Positions 26,113-35,448 of a DNA stretch of 64,000 nucleotides are shown here, piece after piece. The notes under the pieces are model-generated. The model made no database searches, had not been told where the DNA came from, and saw nothing but the letters and a program-made list of their open reading frames with translations. The stretch's first letter is position 1; each line of letters begins with the position of its first letter. A program made the position numbers and the translations under genes. Source of the DNA: Cytobacillus oceanisediminis (lineage in GTDB: Bacteria > Bacillota > Bacilli > Bacillales > Cytobacillaceae). Where the stretch lies: assembly GCF_007830235.1 (NCBI RefSeq), contig NZ_VLKI01000002.1:277962-341961 (forward strand), given 5' to 3'.

Positions 26113-26210
26113 TTATAAGAGGTTGTTCCTATCCAATTCCGCCTTTTTACTCTTCCCTTCCCAAAAGGTACAATAAAAGCAATAAAACAAACGAAAGCAG
26201 TGATCAGTTC

Positions 26211-26966
26211 ATGTGTTTAATTCTATTTGCCTACCAAATGCATCCAAAGTACAAGCTGGTGGTTGCAGCCAATCGGGATGAGTTTTACGAGCGTCCAACC
26301 GCACCGGCACATTTCTGGGAAGATCATCCGAATATCCTGGCAGGACGGGATTTAAGCAAAATGGGCACCTGGATGGGTGTGACGAAGGGTGGAAGGTTCG
26401 CTGCCTTGACTAATTATCGTGATCCAAAAGAAATAACAGAAGGGAAGCGGTCAAGAGGAGAGCTTGTAGCTGGCTTTTTAAAAGGCAATGGCCAGCCTGA
26501 AGAATTTATGAAGAAAGCAGCTGCTAACCGCCAGCGGTATCCCGGCTATAATCTGCTTGCCGGGAACGCGGATGAGCTTTACTATTACTCAAATGTTGAA
26601 GACAAAATGGAGAAGCTGGGGCCGGGGATATACGGAGTCAGCAATCATGTGCTGAACACTGAGTGGCCGAAGGTGAAAAGAGGGAAGGAGGGTCTTGCTG
26701 AATTAGCAGAGTCCTCTGATGAGAGCTTAACCGATCAGCTTTTCTCCCTTTTGCAAAATGCCGATCCCGCACCTGACGAACTCCTACCGAAAACAGGCGT
26801 TTCCCTGGAGTGGGAACGAATTCTGTCACCCATGTTTATTAAAAGTGAAGGCTATGGAACAAGAAGCACAACGGTTATGCTGATGTCAGAGAATGAAATT
26901 TTTTACAAAGAACGGGTGCATGTTGGCGGCAGCCAGGAAGAGCAGGAATTTATGATCAGATACTAA
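26211..26966 (+). CDS. NRDE/TANGO2 family protein
   Basis: 251 residues beginning MCLILFAYQMHPKYKLVVAA then the namesake NRDEFYERP motif; the N-terminal Cys after Met suggests an N-terminal nucleophile hydrolase fold. Other family marks are AGRDLSKMGTWMGV, RFAALTNYRDP and SRGELVAGFL, and near the end GTRSTTVMLM. The eukaryotic relative TANGO2 affects haem and lipid handling; the bacterial role is unclear. Ribosome site is weak. Confidence 0.88.
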   Translation: MCLILFAYQMHPKYKLVVAANRDEFYERPTAPAHFWEDHPNILAGRDLSKMGTWMGVTKGGRFAALTNYRDPKEITEGKRSRGELVAGFLKGNGQPEEFMKKAAANRQRYPGYNLLAGNADELYYYSNVEDKMEKLGPGIYGVSNHVLNTEWPKVKRGKEGLAELAESSDESLTDQLFSLLQNADPAPDELLPKTGVSLEWERILSPMFIKSEGYGTRSTTVMLMSENEIFYKERVHVGGSQEEQEFMIRY

Positions 26967-27076
26967 ACTGGACTTTGTCCTTCAAGCCGCATATGAAGGA
27001 CTTTTCTTCAGCTGATTGAGCGGATATTGTCCTTCAAGAAAGCCAGCTCGGCACTGGTTTCTATTTGCCGTGACGA

Positions 27077-28492
27077 TTATACAAGCGGCAGCGTAATCCT
27101 CACGGTCGTCCCTTCATTTTCCTTGCTGTGAATATAAAGGTTTCCGCCATGATTTTTAATAATCTTTTTACAAATCATAATGCCCAGGCCTGTCCCTTTT
27201 TCCTTCGTGCTGTAAAAGGGTTCTCCCAATTTGGCAAGGCGCTCTTCAGGGATGCCAATCCCTTCATCTTCAACGCTGATGATGACAAAATTATTGTCCT
27301 GCCGGATATCAACGTTTATTTTTCCGCCCATAGGCATCGCTTCAATGGAGTTCTTAATAATATTAATTAATACCTGCTTGATTTTATCCTTCTCGCATTT
27401 CACATTGAAACTGGACTGTGTTTGAGTGAATTCTATCATAATATTTCCCATAACCGCCTGGCTATTTAGAAGAGTAATGACACTTTTAACGACCGTAACC
27501 AGGTTGGTTTCTTCCATTTCGGTAATTTGCGGTTTGGCGAGTACGAGCAAATCGTTTACGATATCTTCAATTCGTTCCAGTTCAGTAAGGATGACATCTG
27601 CAAAATCGCCCTGCCTTTCTTCATTTAAAAGCTGTGTAAAGCCTTTTATCGCTGTCAGCGGATTGCGTATTTCATGGGCGATTCCGGCTGCCAGCTGGCC
27701 TACAACCGAAAGCTTTTCCGCATTTTGCAGTTTTTCTTCGGTCTTCTTCTGGCCTGTCACGTCCTTAATAATAATCTGATAAACCTTTCTATTTTTAAAA
27801 GTGGTCGGAATCAGCTGGACTTCGGCTTTCCTCGTTTGGCTATCTGTCCGGATCAAGTTCAGCTCGAAATTCACACTTTGTTTTGTTTGTAAAAAGTCAT
27901 CCAGGGTGGAATGTTCGGAAGAGGGAGTATAGTCGTGGAGGGATGTGCCGATCATTTCTTTGCTGCTGGTGAATCCAAAGAGCTTCTTGCCTTCATTATT
28001 GATATAAGTCCAAATGCCTTTTTGCGTCACCATTCCGATCGTATCTTTAGAATACTCAACAAGAAAACGGTACTTTTCCTGTGTTTCAAGAATCTCCTCT
28101 TCCATGATAATTCTTTGGGTCATATCTCTGATAATGCCTATCATTTCCTTATCTTCATTAATAACGGAAAAATTCGCTTCCAGCCATAAATAATGACCCT
28201 CATGATGCCTGAAGCGAAAGGTTACCCGTTTATGGGTAAGCAAATCAAGCTCTGCAAAAGCCTCTCGCAAAACATCCCGGTCATTTGGGTGGCAATATGT
28301 ATAAAGGCTGCTTTTATAAAACTCCTGCTGGGTATAGCCAAGCATCCGGAAACAGGAAGGAGAGACATATAAAGCAATTCCCTCTTTTGTAACTCGCGCA
28401 ATTATATCGCTTGAGTGCTGAATGGCCAGCTGCAAATTCCTCGCTTCTACCTTATCTGCGAACAGATCTGCGTGGTTTTCTGTCATGATCAT
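27077..28492 (-). CDS. Cytosolic PAS-domain sensor histidine kinase (sporulation-kinase type)
   Basis: 471 residues from the ATG at 28492 (AAGGAGGG lies 8 nt upstream; in-frame Mets further up lack a site). Two PAS domains (about 15-130 and 140-250) lead into HisKA with the phospho-acceptor in GIAHEIRNPLTAIKGF and HATPase_c with INIIKNSIEAM (N box), DEGIGIP and GTGLGI (G boxes). No membrane segment. The domain order and HisKA match KinA/KinE-type kinases that feed Spo0F, and no response-regulator gene adjoins, as expected for an orphan phosphorelay kinase (inference). Confidence 0.88.
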   Translation of the reverse strand: MIMTENHADLFADKVEARNLQLAIQHSSDIIARVTKEGIALYVSPSCFRMLGYTQQEFYKSSLYTYCHPNDRDVLREAFAELDLLTHKRVTFRFRHHEGHYLWLEANFSVINEDKEMIGIIRDMTQRIIMEEEILETQEKYRFLVEYSKDTIGMVTQKGIWTYINNEGKKLFGFTSSKEMIGTSLHDYTPSSEHSTLDDFLQTKQSVNFELNLIRTDSQTRKAEVQLIPTTFKNRKVYQIIIKDVTGQKKTEEKLQNAEKLSVVGQLAAGIAHEIRNPLTAIKGFTQLLNEERQGDFADVILTELERIEDIVNDLLVLAKPQITEMEETNLVTVVKSVITLLNSQAVMGNIMIEFTQTQSSFNVKCEKDKIKQVLINIIKNSIEAMPMGGKINVDIRQDNNFVIISVEDEGIGIPEERLAKLGEPFYSTKEKGTGLGIMICKKIIKNHGGNLYIHSKENEGTTVRITLPLV

Positions 28493-28597
28493 TTTTTCAT
28501 CCCTCCTTTTTGAAAAATGGCACTTTTCCATTATTATACATGACTTATTCTGTTTGACATATAGGATAAATTTCACCTTAATAGTCTTGTCAAAATA

Positions 28598-28628
28598 AAA
28601 AAAGATACCGGATTAGGTACCTTTTTCA
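28598..28628 (-). terminator. Terminator of the MocR gene
   Basis: On the minus strand AAAAAGGTACC-TAATCC-GGTATCTTTTTTT directly follows the stop codon at 28626. Confidence 0.85.
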
Positions 28629-30050
28629 TAGAAAACTTCTAATTTGCGCTCCTAGGATACGAATACCTTCTTTCAGTGCCTCCAAAGGAGCATACGCATA
28701 AGAAATCCGTATGTAGCGGTTAGGGCCGTCACTGTATATACTTCCAGGATTCATCAGTACTTTTTTTGAAAAAGCCTGCCCGTACAGTGTTCGGATCGGA
28801 ATATCCGACGGAACCTTAAGCCAGATGAAAAACCCGCCTTCAGGACAGTTCCATTCCGCCAGACCGGATAAGTGAGTGTCCATTGATTCCAGGGCTGCCC
28901 TGCGCCGGTTTCTCAGCTGCTCTCGGACTGTTTCCATATGCTTCTGATAAAGACCGCTCGACAGCCATTTGGCGGCAACCCTTTGCGAAAGCGAGCTCGA
29001 GCCGTAGTCGGTTTGCATTTTAAGATCGGCTAATCGATCAATGACCGGTTCAGGAGCTGCTACCCAGCCGATCCGCAATCCAGGGCTTAAGGTTTTCGAT
29101 AAGCTCCCCATATATAGCACCTGCCCGTTTTTGTCCATCGCTTTTAGAGGGGGAGGAGGAGGATTATCAAGCCACAGTTCGCGATAAATATCATCTTCAA
29201 CGATTGGAAGCTGTTCTCTCCCGCAGGCATGGAGCAGTTCCTGCCGCCTTTTCTCAGACATTAAAATCCCGGTAGGATTATGATAGCAGGGAATCGTATA
29301 CAAAATTGATTTCCCTTTCTCGTATTTCTTAAGAGAAATACTCTCCGGCAAAACGCCTTCCCCATCCATTGGCAGCCCTTTTAAGTCCATGCCGGCTGAA
29401 CGGAAAAGCTGAAGAGAGTATAAGTAGGAAGGCTTTTCGAGAAAAACAGGTGACCCTCTTTGCAAAAGGCCTAATGAGACAAGCTGCAGGGCCTGCAAGC
29501 ATCCTGAAACAATGAGAATGGAGGAAGGGGAGAGATTGATTCCCGCCGCTGCTAAATAATCGCTGACCGCCTGCCGCAAGGGCCGATATCCCTTTGGTTC
29601 CTCATAGCCGAGCACACCCAATTCCTCTGCTGCTTCCTTAAGCACGTCTTTCATGGTTTCGATCGGAAATATCTCCGGTGACAGCTCCCCTTTGCTCAGC
29701 TGGATAAAAGTGGGGTCAGATTCAGTTTCGTTAATCTCCTGGACGATTTGCTCACTTGGTTTATGAACGCCTGTGTGAACATATTCATTCCAATTGGTCG
29801 GCTGTCTGGCGGCGAGCAAGGTCCACGTATTATTGATGACTCTTGTGCCAACGCCTGTTTTTCCTTCTATTAATCCGTCTGCAGCAAGCTCTTCAATCGC
29901 TGTAATAATTGTACTTCTATTTACTCCAAACTCTTCTGCAAGTTTCCGCTGGCTCGGAATTTTGCTTCCGATTGGCCACTCGCCGTTGGAGATCTTTTCT
30001 TTAATACTCTCGACAATTTGCTGATACTTTGGCACTCGTTCTGAATTCAT
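28626..30050 (-). CDS. MocR-type regulator (GntR HTH + aminotransferase-like domain)
   Basis: 474 residues from the ATG at 30050 (AAAGGCGG upstream; the in-frame ATG at 30098 has none). N-terminal GntR winged helix (SKIPSQRKLAEEFGVNRSTI), then a fold-type I PLP aminotransferase domain with SYLYSLQLF, PCYHNPTGILMS, VEDDIYRELW and the PLP-lysine motif GSLSKTLSPGLRIGW. MocR proteins use PLP or amino-acid-derived aldimines to switch DNA binding and usually control a divergent gene, here the EamA transporter. Confidence 0.9.
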   Translation of the reverse strand: MNSERVPKYQQIVESIKEKISNGEWPIGSKIPSQRKLAEEFGVNRSTIITAIEELAADGLIEGKTGVGTRVINNTWTLLAARQPTNWNEYVHTGVHKPSEQIVQEINETESDPTFIQLSKGELSPEIFPIETMKDVLKEAAEELGVLGYEEPKGYRPLRQAVSDYLAAAGINLSPSSILIVSGCLQALQLVSLGLLQRGSPVFLEKPSYLYSLQLFRSAGMDLKGLPMDGEGVLPESISLKKYEKGKSILYTIPCYHNPTGILMSEKRRQELLHACGREQLPIVEDDIYRELWLDNPPPPPLKAMDKNGQVLYMGSLSKTLSPGLRIGWVAAPEPVIDRLADLKMQTDYGSSSLSQRVAAKWLSSGLYQKHMETVREQLRNRRRAALESMDTHLSGLAEWNCPEGGFFIWLKVPSDIPIRTLYGQAFSKKVLMNPGSIYSDGPNRYIRISYAYAPLEALKEGIRILGAQIRSFL

Positions 30051-30073
30051 CTTTATAACCGCCTTTATTGAAA

Positions 30074-30165
30074 TTGGCTGGTAAAATTCATTTCTCATTG
30101 GTTGAGGACATTGTAGCAGTTATTGACTATCATGAAAAGCAACACAAACAATGGCTGGTAAATTT
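30074..30165. promoter_or_regulatory. Direct-repeat operator between MocR and EamA genes
   Basis: TTGGCTGGTAAAATT (30074-30088) and ATGGCTGGTAAATTT (30151-30165) share GGCTGGTAAA in the same orientation, 77 bp apart, in the divergent promoter region. MocR regulators typically bind direct repeats. Confidence 0.6.
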
Positions 30166-30177
30166 GGCGGAGGGGGG

Positions 30178-31095
30178 ATGGAAGTGAATGCTAGAAAGCT
30201 AATAATTATCGGAGCCCACATTTCCATTTTATTGCTCTGGGCTTCTGCATTCCCGGCGATCCGGGCGGGGCTGCAATCATACTCGCCGGAGCATCTTGCC
30301 CTGTTAAGGCTCTTGATTGGCTCTGCTGCTTTGGCAGTCTTTGCATTGGTAACAAGAATGCGCCTTCCTGATGTTAGAGATCTTCCTGCTATTTTTATAC
30401 TCGGATTTCTTGGTTTTACTGTTTATCATACAGCTCTTAATATTGGGGAACAAACAGTCAGCGCCGGACCGGCAAGTTTAATCGTATCGCTGACTCCGAT
30501 CTTTTCAGCTGCCTTGGCTGCGCTTTTTTTAGGCGAACGTTTTGGCGGGGTTAGATGGTTGGGTTCCGCCATAAGCTTTGCCGGGGTAGCCATCATTTCG
30601 ATTGGAACGGGAGATCGTTTCGAAATCCAAACGGGAATTTTGTTCGTCTTGCTCGCTTCCGTTTCGGAAAGTGTCTATTTCGTTTTTCAGACCAAGTATT
30701 TTAACAAATACGGATTCCTTGAATTCACAACATTCACAATTTGGGCAGGAACAATCTTTATGATGATTTATCTTCCAGGACTGGGAGGGGAAATCCTAAA
30801 GGCTTCAACTGAATCTACTCTCAGTGTCGTCTATCTTGGACTTTTTCCAACGGTCATTCCTTATATTGCGCTGGCATTTCTCGCTTCAAAGGGAGGGGCT
30901 TCCGAAGCAACAAGCTCTTTGTATCTCACACCAGCTCTAGCGTTTGTTATCGCATGGATATGGCTTGGAGAGACCCCTGCATTCCTGTCAATTGCTGGCG
31001 GTGTAATCGCACTTATCGGAGTGCTTGTCATCCACAAAAAGGAAAAAGTGAAGATAATTGATCGAGAATTAGAAAGAAATAAAGTTTCAAAATAA
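30178..31095 (+). CDS. EamA/DMT-superfamily transporter
   Basis: About 305 residues with ten membrane segments in two EamA repeats (LLLWASAFPAIRAGL and LGERFGGVRWLGSAISFAGV; second repeat FLIWLGETPAF-like, here AWIWLGETPAFLSIAGG). Start is ATG 30178 or GTG 30184, since GGAGGGGGG lies just ahead. Often an amino-acid or metabolite exporter. Control by the divergent MocR suggests an amino-compound substrate (inference). Confidence 0.85.
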   Translation: MEVNARKLIIIGAHISILLLWASAFPAIRAGLQSYSPEHLALLRLLIGSAALAVFALVTRMRLPDVRDLPAIFILGFLGFTVYHTALNIGEQTVSAGPASLIVSLTPIFSAALAALFLGERFGGVRWLGSAISFAGVAIISIGTGDRFEIQTGILFVLLASVSESVYFVFQTKYFNKYGFLEFTTFTIWAGTIFMMIYLPGLGGEILKASTESTLSVVYLGLFPTVIPYIALAFLASKGGASEATSSLYLTPALAFVIAWIWLGETPAFLSIAGGVIALIGVLVIHKKEKVKIIDRELERNKVSK

Positions 31096-31098
31096 CGA

Positions 31099-31127
31099 TT
31101 GACACCCTTTCTTCATCATGCTAAAGT
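31099..31127 (+). promoter_or_regulatory. SigA promoter of the methionine-uptake leader
   Basis: TTGACA (31099-31104), 17-bp spacer, TAAAGT (31122-31127), about 25 bp upstream of the first S-box riboswitch. Confidence 0.75.
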
Positions 31128-31157
31128 AATAACATATTAATAACCGAATATAAAAAT

Positions 31158-31262
31158 TCTTCTTATCAAGAGAGGTTGAGGGACTGGCCCTATGACACCT
31201 CGGCAGCGGACATTGTGTACCGTGCCAAATCCAGCAAGCGCGGCTTGAAAGATAAGAAGAGG
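31158..31262 (+). promoter_or_regulatory. SAM-I (S-box) riboswitch 1
   Basis: Full S-box layout: TTCTTATCAAGAGAGGTTGA, GGGACTGGCCC-TATGA (kink-turn arm), CCTCGGCAGC, GTGCCAAATCC, AGCAAGCGCGGCTTG, AAAGATAAGAAGA closing P1. Binding of SAM should favour the terminator at 31280. Confidence 0.95.
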
Positions 31263-31279
31263 ACCATTGATAAATGCTG

Positions 31280-31313
31280 CCCTCTTCTTTCTTAAGAAGA
31301 GGGTTTTTATTTT
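31280..31313 (+). terminator. Terminator of SAM riboswitch 1
   Basis: CCCTCTTCTT-TCTT-AAGAAGAGGG followed by TTTTTATTTT. The left arm can alternatively pair with the 3' side of P1 (AAGAAGAGG). Confidence 0.92.
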
Positions 31314-31350
31314 ATCCGGAGTAATAATTATTTTAAAAGTTTGAGATAGT

Positions 31351-31368
31351 ATTCATATACATATGAAT
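31351..31368. promoter_or_regulatory. Perfect palindrome between the two riboswitches
   Basis: ATTCATAT-AC-ATATGAAT, an 18-bp perfect palindrome directly upstream of riboswitch 2, with TTGAGA 10 bp before it. It may be an operator over an internal promoter, or chance AT-rich symmetry. Confidence 0.4.
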
Positions 31369-31369
31369 A

Positions 31370-31476
31370 ATTCTTATCAAGAGAAGCTGAGGGACCTCGC
31401 CCTATGAAGCTTCGGCAGCAGGCAAGTATGCACTGTGCCAACTCCAGCAAGCGAAGCTTGAAAGATAAGGAGAGGA
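31370..31476 (+). promoter_or_regulatory. SAM-I (S-box) riboswitch 2
   Basis: Second complete S-box: TTCTTATCAAGAGAAGCTGA, GGGACCTCGCCC-TATGAAG, CTTCGGCAGCAGG, GTGCCAACTCC, AGCAAGCGAAGCTTG, AAAGATAAGGAGAGG. It lies in tandem with the first, immediately before metN. Confidence 0.95.
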
Positions 31477-31485
31477 ACAAAAAAA

Positions 31486-31515
31486 CCTCTTCTGAAGAGA
31501 AGAGGGAATTTTTAG
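31486..31515 (+). terminator. Terminator of SAM riboswitch 2
   Basis: CCTCTTCT-GAAG-AGAAGAGG then GAATTTTTAG. The left arm is complementary to the AGGAGAGG end of P1, giving the alternative antiterminator. Confidence 0.88.
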
Positions 31516-31589
31516 GATATAATTCTTAGTTTTCGCATTGGAATAATAGATAAAGAGAGTACCAGGTACCGGAAAAGGAGAGAGGCAAG

Positions 31590-32621
31590 ATGATTGAGTT
31601 TCAGAACTTGAAAAAGGTTTATGAGAGCGGAGGACAGCAAGTTGCCGCTTTGAATGGGATAGATTTAAAGATTAATAAGGGAGAGATTTTTGGCGTAATC
31701 GGTTTTAGCGGTGCAGGCAAAAGTTCTTTGATCCGCTGTGTGAATTGGCTGGAAAAGCCGACATCAGGAAAGGTCATTGTAGGCGGACATGATCTGACTG
31801 CTTTATCGGTGAAGGAAATCCGTGAAGTGAAAAGAAATATCGGAATGGTTTTCCAGCATTTTAATCTCTTAAATTCCAAAACGGTATTTGCCAATGTCGC
31901 GATGCCGCTACTATTGGCAAAGGTTCCTAAGGAGGAAATTAAGAAGCGGGTACATGAACTATTGGATTTCGTGGGCCTGGCGGACAAAGCCAATAACTAT
32001 CCGGATCAGCTATCAGGCGGGCAGAAGCAACGGATCGGAATTGCAAGAGCGCTGGCTACACAGCCTTCCATCCTGTTATGTGATGAAGCCACATCTGCAC
32101 TTGATCCGCAGACAACCAGCTCCATTTTGCAGCTTCTTAAGAAGATTAACAAAGAATACAACATCACGATTCTCATTATTACTCATGAAATGGGCGTCAT
32201 CAGAGAAATTTGCGACCGGGTCGCTGTCATAGAGGCTGGGAAAATCATTGAAGAAGGAACGGTGTTTGATGTCTTTTCATCACCAAAAACACAGACGGCT
32301 AAAAACTTCGTCAGCACGGTTATGAATGATCAAATACCAGAATCTATCAATGAGGTTATTGAGAATCAGAAAGGTCTTCAAAAGATATTCAAGATCAACT
32401 TCGTCGGCCGATCTGCAGGGCAGCCGCTTCTCTCGCAGGTTGCGAAAAAGTTCGATATTGATTTCAACGTTCTTTTTGGAAATATTACCGAACTGCAGGG
32501 AACGCCGTTTGGAAATCTGATTGTTGAGTTCCAGGGTACAGACAGTGAAATCAGCCGTGCGATTCAGTATATCAGCCGGGAAAAAGTTTCAATAAAGGAA
32601 GTGACATCACGTGCTAGTTAA
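31590..32621 (+). CDS. metN: Methionine ABC transporter ATP-binding protein MetN
   Basis: 343 residues, usual size. Walker A GFSGAGKSS, signature LSGGQKQRIGIA, Walker B ILLCDEATSALD, switch His in IITHEMG, and a C-terminal NIL regulatory domain (about 260-343) that senses methionine. AAAAGGAGAG upstream. First gene of an operon with metP, metQ and an M20 hydrolase, under double SAM-riboswitch control. Confidence 0.96.
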   Translation: MIEFQNLKKVYESGGQQVAALNGIDLKINKGEIFGVIGFSGAGKSSLIRCVNWLEKPTSGKVIVGGHDLTALSVKEIREVKRNIGMVFQHFNLLNSKTVFANVAMPLLLAKVPKEEIKKRVHELLDFVGLADKANNYPDQLSGGQKQRIGIARALATQPSILLCDEATSALDPQTTSSILQLLKKINKEYNITILIITHEMGVIREICDRVAVIEAGKIIEEGTVFDVFSSPKTQTAKNFVSTVMNDQIPESINEVIENQKGLQKIFKINFVGRSAGQPLLSQVAKKFDIDFNVLFGNITELQGTPFGNLIVEFQGTDSEISRAIQYISREKVSIKEVTSRAS

Positions 32622-33261
32622 TCAGGAGAAAATTATTGAGGCATTAATCGAAACCATTCAAATGGTAGCCTTCTCGCTGCTATTCTCTGCTGTTATCGGA
32701 CTGCCGCTTGGGATCTTGCTTGTCGTCACAAGAAAAGGGCATTTGCTGGAGAATCTCGCAGTTTTTAATGTAATAAACAGCATTATTAATATTTTCCGAT
32801 CCGTTCCATTCATTATTTTGATGGTAGCGATCATTCCAATCACGAGGCTGATTGTGGGAACATCCATTGGAACAGCAGCTGCGGTCGTTCCCCTTGTCTT
32901 TTATGCAGGGCCCTATATTGCAAGATTAATAGAAAATTCATTGCTGGAAGTAGATCCAGGAGTCATTGAAGCGGCAGAAGCAATGGGAGCTACACCCGGG
33001 CAAATTATTTTTAAATTTCTGATCCCGGAAGCACTTAGCTCGCTTGTATTAGGTTTTACAATCGCGACAATCGGACTTGTCGGGGCGTCCGCAATGGCTG
33101 GAGCAGTCGGAGGCGGGGGTCTTGGCGACCTTGCCATTACTTATGGCTATCAGCGTTTTGATACAACAGTCATGTTAATTACAGTAGCCATTTTAGTTGT
33201 AATGGTTCAAGGCTTGCAGTCATTCGGAAATATTTTATCCAAAAAAATCAGAAGAAGATAA
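32611..33261 (+). CDS. metP: Methionine ABC transporter permease MetP
   Basis: 216 residues, five or six membrane segments, with the ABC-permease EAA loop (EAAEAMGATPGQIIFKFLIP). GTG start overlaps the end of metN by 11 nt, showing translational coupling. Confidence 0.95.
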   Translation: MLVNQEKIIEALIETIQMVAFSLLFSAVIGLPLGILLVVTRKGHLLENLAVFNVINSIINIFRSVPFIILMVAIIPITRLIVGTSIGTAAAVVPLVFYAGPYIARLIENSLLEVDPGVIEAAEAMGATPGQIIFKFLIPEALSSLVLGFTIATIGLVGASAMAGAVGGGGLGDLAITYGYQRFDTTVMLITVAILVVMVQGLQSFGNILSKKIRRR

Positions 33262-33281
33262 CCTAGGAGGAAACATTCATC

Positions 33282-34112
33282 ATGAAAAAATTATTATTAT
33301 CATTCATTATTCTAACATTGGCGGTATTCACTGCTGCATGCTCAAGCGCATCTGGCGGAGAGGAAGAAACAAAGAAAATTAAGCTTGGTGTCAGCGGATC
33401 CGATACACGCATCTGGGATTTTATATCAGAAAAGGCTGAAAAAGAAGGCATTGAAATAGAAGTAGTTACGTTCTCTGACTATGTTCAGCCAAACGTAGCC
33501 CTTGCAGAAGGAGATCTTGAAGCAAATGCATTTCAGACAGTCGCTTATTTTGACACATTCATCGAAGAACACAATATGGACCTTTCACCAATCGCGACAA
33601 CTGTATTAGCGCCAATGGGCCTTTATTCAGAAAAAGTTAAATCACCAGAGGAAATTCCTGAAGGCGGCAAAATCGCCATTCCAAATGACGCTTCAAACGG
33701 CGGAAGAGCTCTTCTTTTGTTGGAGGAAGCAGGACTTATCAAGCTTTCAGAAGACTATGACGGAAACCTTGATCTTGATAAAATCGTTGAAAATCCAAAG
33801 AACATCGAAATCGTAGAAATGGTAGCAGCACAAACACCGCGTGCGCTTCCGGATGTAGCGGCTTCCATTATCAATAACGGAATTGCAGTTGATGCAGGCT
33901 TCAATCCAACAGAGGATTCCATTTACCATGAAAATGAAACGGCTACACCTTATGTAAACATTATTGCCGTAAGAACAGAAGACAAAGATAACGAAACCCT
34001 TAAAAAAATTGCAGAACTTTACCAGGAAGATGATGTAGCTGAGTTTATTAATGAAGAATACAAAGGAAGCATGATTCCTACCTTTATTCCTTTAAGTGAC
34101 ATCGGCTGGTAA
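33282..34112 (+). CDS. metQ: Methionine-binding lipoprotein MetQ
   Basis: 276 residues: lipoprotein signal peptide with lipobox FTAAC, then a NlpA-type binding domain (KIKLGVSGSDTRIWDFI, EGDLEANAFQTVAYFD, IAIPNDASNGGRALLLL). CTAGGAGG before the ATG. Captures methionine outside the membrane and delivers it to MetNP. Confidence 0.96.
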   Translation: MKKLLLSFIILTLAVFTAACSSASGGEEETKKIKLGVSGSDTRIWDFISEKAEKEGIEIEVVTFSDYVQPNVALAEGDLEANAFQTVAYFDTFIEEHNMDLSPIATTVLAPMGLYSEKVKSPEEIPEGGKIAIPNDASNGGRALLLLEEAGLIKLSEDYDGNLDLDKIVENPKNIEIVEMVAAQTPRALPDVAASIINNGIAVDAGFNPTEDSIYHENETATPYVNIIAVRTEDKDNETLKKIAELYQEDDVAEFINEEYKGSMIPTFIPLSDIGW

Positions 34113-34157
34113 GTTCTGATCAGCTTTCTTTAAAAAAAATCTGAAGGAGGAATTACG

Positions 34158-35375
34158 ATGACGGCACCTGTAAAAGCATTATCTGAACTAAAGGAAGCAA
34201 TCAAAAGAAATGTAGAGTCTAATAAAGAACGATATCTTTCAGCAAGCCACCAAATTCATGAAAATCCCGAAATAGGGAATGAGGAGTTTTTTGCCTCAGG
34301 ATTGCTTTCCGGCATCCTTGAAAAAGAAGGTTTTGAAGTTGAGCGTGGAGTGGCTGGACATGAAACAGCATTTCTTGCTCGGAAAAAATCAGGCAAGCCA
34401 GGCCCGTCCATCGCTTTCCTTGCAGAGTACGATGCCCTTCCAGGCCTTGGGCACGGATGCGGTCATAATATAATTGGAACCACAAGTGTGGCAGCCGCCA
34501 TTGCTTTAAGTAAGGTAATGGATGAAACCGGGGGAGAAGCGGTTGTTCTGGGGACACCTGCTGAAGAAGGGGGACCAAATGGAAGTGCGAAGGGAAGCTT
34601 TGTCAAGCATGGTTTGCTCGAAGGCATTGATGCTGCTCTGATGGTACACCCATCCAATCATACGAGGCTGACCAGTTCTTCCCTTGCTGTCGATCCGCTT
34701 GATTTTGAGTTTATCGGCAAGCCAGCCCATGCGGCTGCTTCCCCGGAAGAAGGGATTAATGCCCTGGATGCTGTTATTCAGCTTTTCAATGGAATTAACG
34801 CTCTTCGCCAGCAGTTGAAGGATGATGTTCGGATTCATGGGATTATCACACATGGCGGAGATGCGCCAAACATTATCCCTGAATATGCAAAAGCGAGATT
34901 TTTTATCCGTGCTTCAACTAGAACCGGGTTGAATGAGGTAACAAAAAAGGTTAAAGCAGTTGCTGAAGGTGCTGCTCTGGCAACCGGCGCCAAACTGAAT
35001 GTTATCGCTTTTCAAAATGAAGTCGATAACCTTCTATTAAATAAGCGCTATGATCATGTATTTAAAGAAGTCATAGAAGAGCTGGGTGAGACTGTCGTGG
35101 CAGGGGGAAGAGATGGGATCGGTTCAACGGATGCTGGGAATATCAGCCAAGTAGTCCCGGCCATCCATCCTTATATTAAAGTAGGTGCCGATGATCTTGT
35201 CGCCCACACGGTTCCTTTCCGGGAAGCGGCAGCTTCCGCTAAAGGCGATGAAGCTTTAATAAAAGGTGCAAAGGGCCTTGCTTTAACTGCCTTGCAGCTA
35301 GTGACTAATTCCACTCTGCTTGATTCCATAAAGGAAGAATTTCGTGAGCGGAAAGCAGCAGAAAAAAAGAAGTAA
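34158..35375 (+). CDS. M20 family amidohydrolase, AbgB-like
   Basis: 405 residues, M20D type. Metal site residues in GHGCGHNIIG, the catalytic Glu region in GTPAEEGGPNGSAKG, and lid-domain GKPAHAAASPEEG. GAAGGAGG precedes the ATG. It is the last gene of the metNPQ operon, so a plausible role is hydrolysis of N-acyl-methionine or a methionine-containing amide imported by MetNPQ (inference from context). The operon ends in a strong terminator. Confidence 0.88.
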   Translation: MTAPVKALSELKEAIKRNVESNKERYLSASHQIHENPEIGNEEFFASGLLSGILEKEGFEVERGVAGHETAFLARKKSGKPGPSIAFLAEYDALPGLGHGCGHNIIGTTSVAAAIALSKVMDETGGEAVVLGTPAEEGGPNGSAKGSFVKHGLLEGIDAALMVHPSNHTRLTSSSLAVDPLDFEFIGKPAHAAASPEEGINALDAVIQLFNGINALRQQLKDDVRIHGIITHGGDAPNIIPEYAKARFFIRASTRTGLNEVTKKVKAVAEGAALATGAKLNVIAFQNEVDNLLLNKRYDHVFKEVIEELGETVVAGGRDGIGSTDAGNISQVVPAIHPYIKVGADDLVAHTVPFREAAASAKGDEALIKGAKGLALTALQLVTNSTLLDSIKEEFRERKAAEKKK

Positions 35376-35380
35376 TTGTT

Positions 35381-35416
35381 AAAAGCTATCCTGATTGGAG
35401 CAGGATAGCTTTTTTA
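35381..35416 (+). terminator. Terminator of the met operon
   Basis: AAAAGCTATCCTG and CAGGATAGCTTTTTT form a 12-13 bp stem around ATTGGAG, with a T-run. Confidence 0.93.
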
Positions 35417-35448
35417 CTCAGTAGTTTTTGTATTGTACGGATTAAGTC

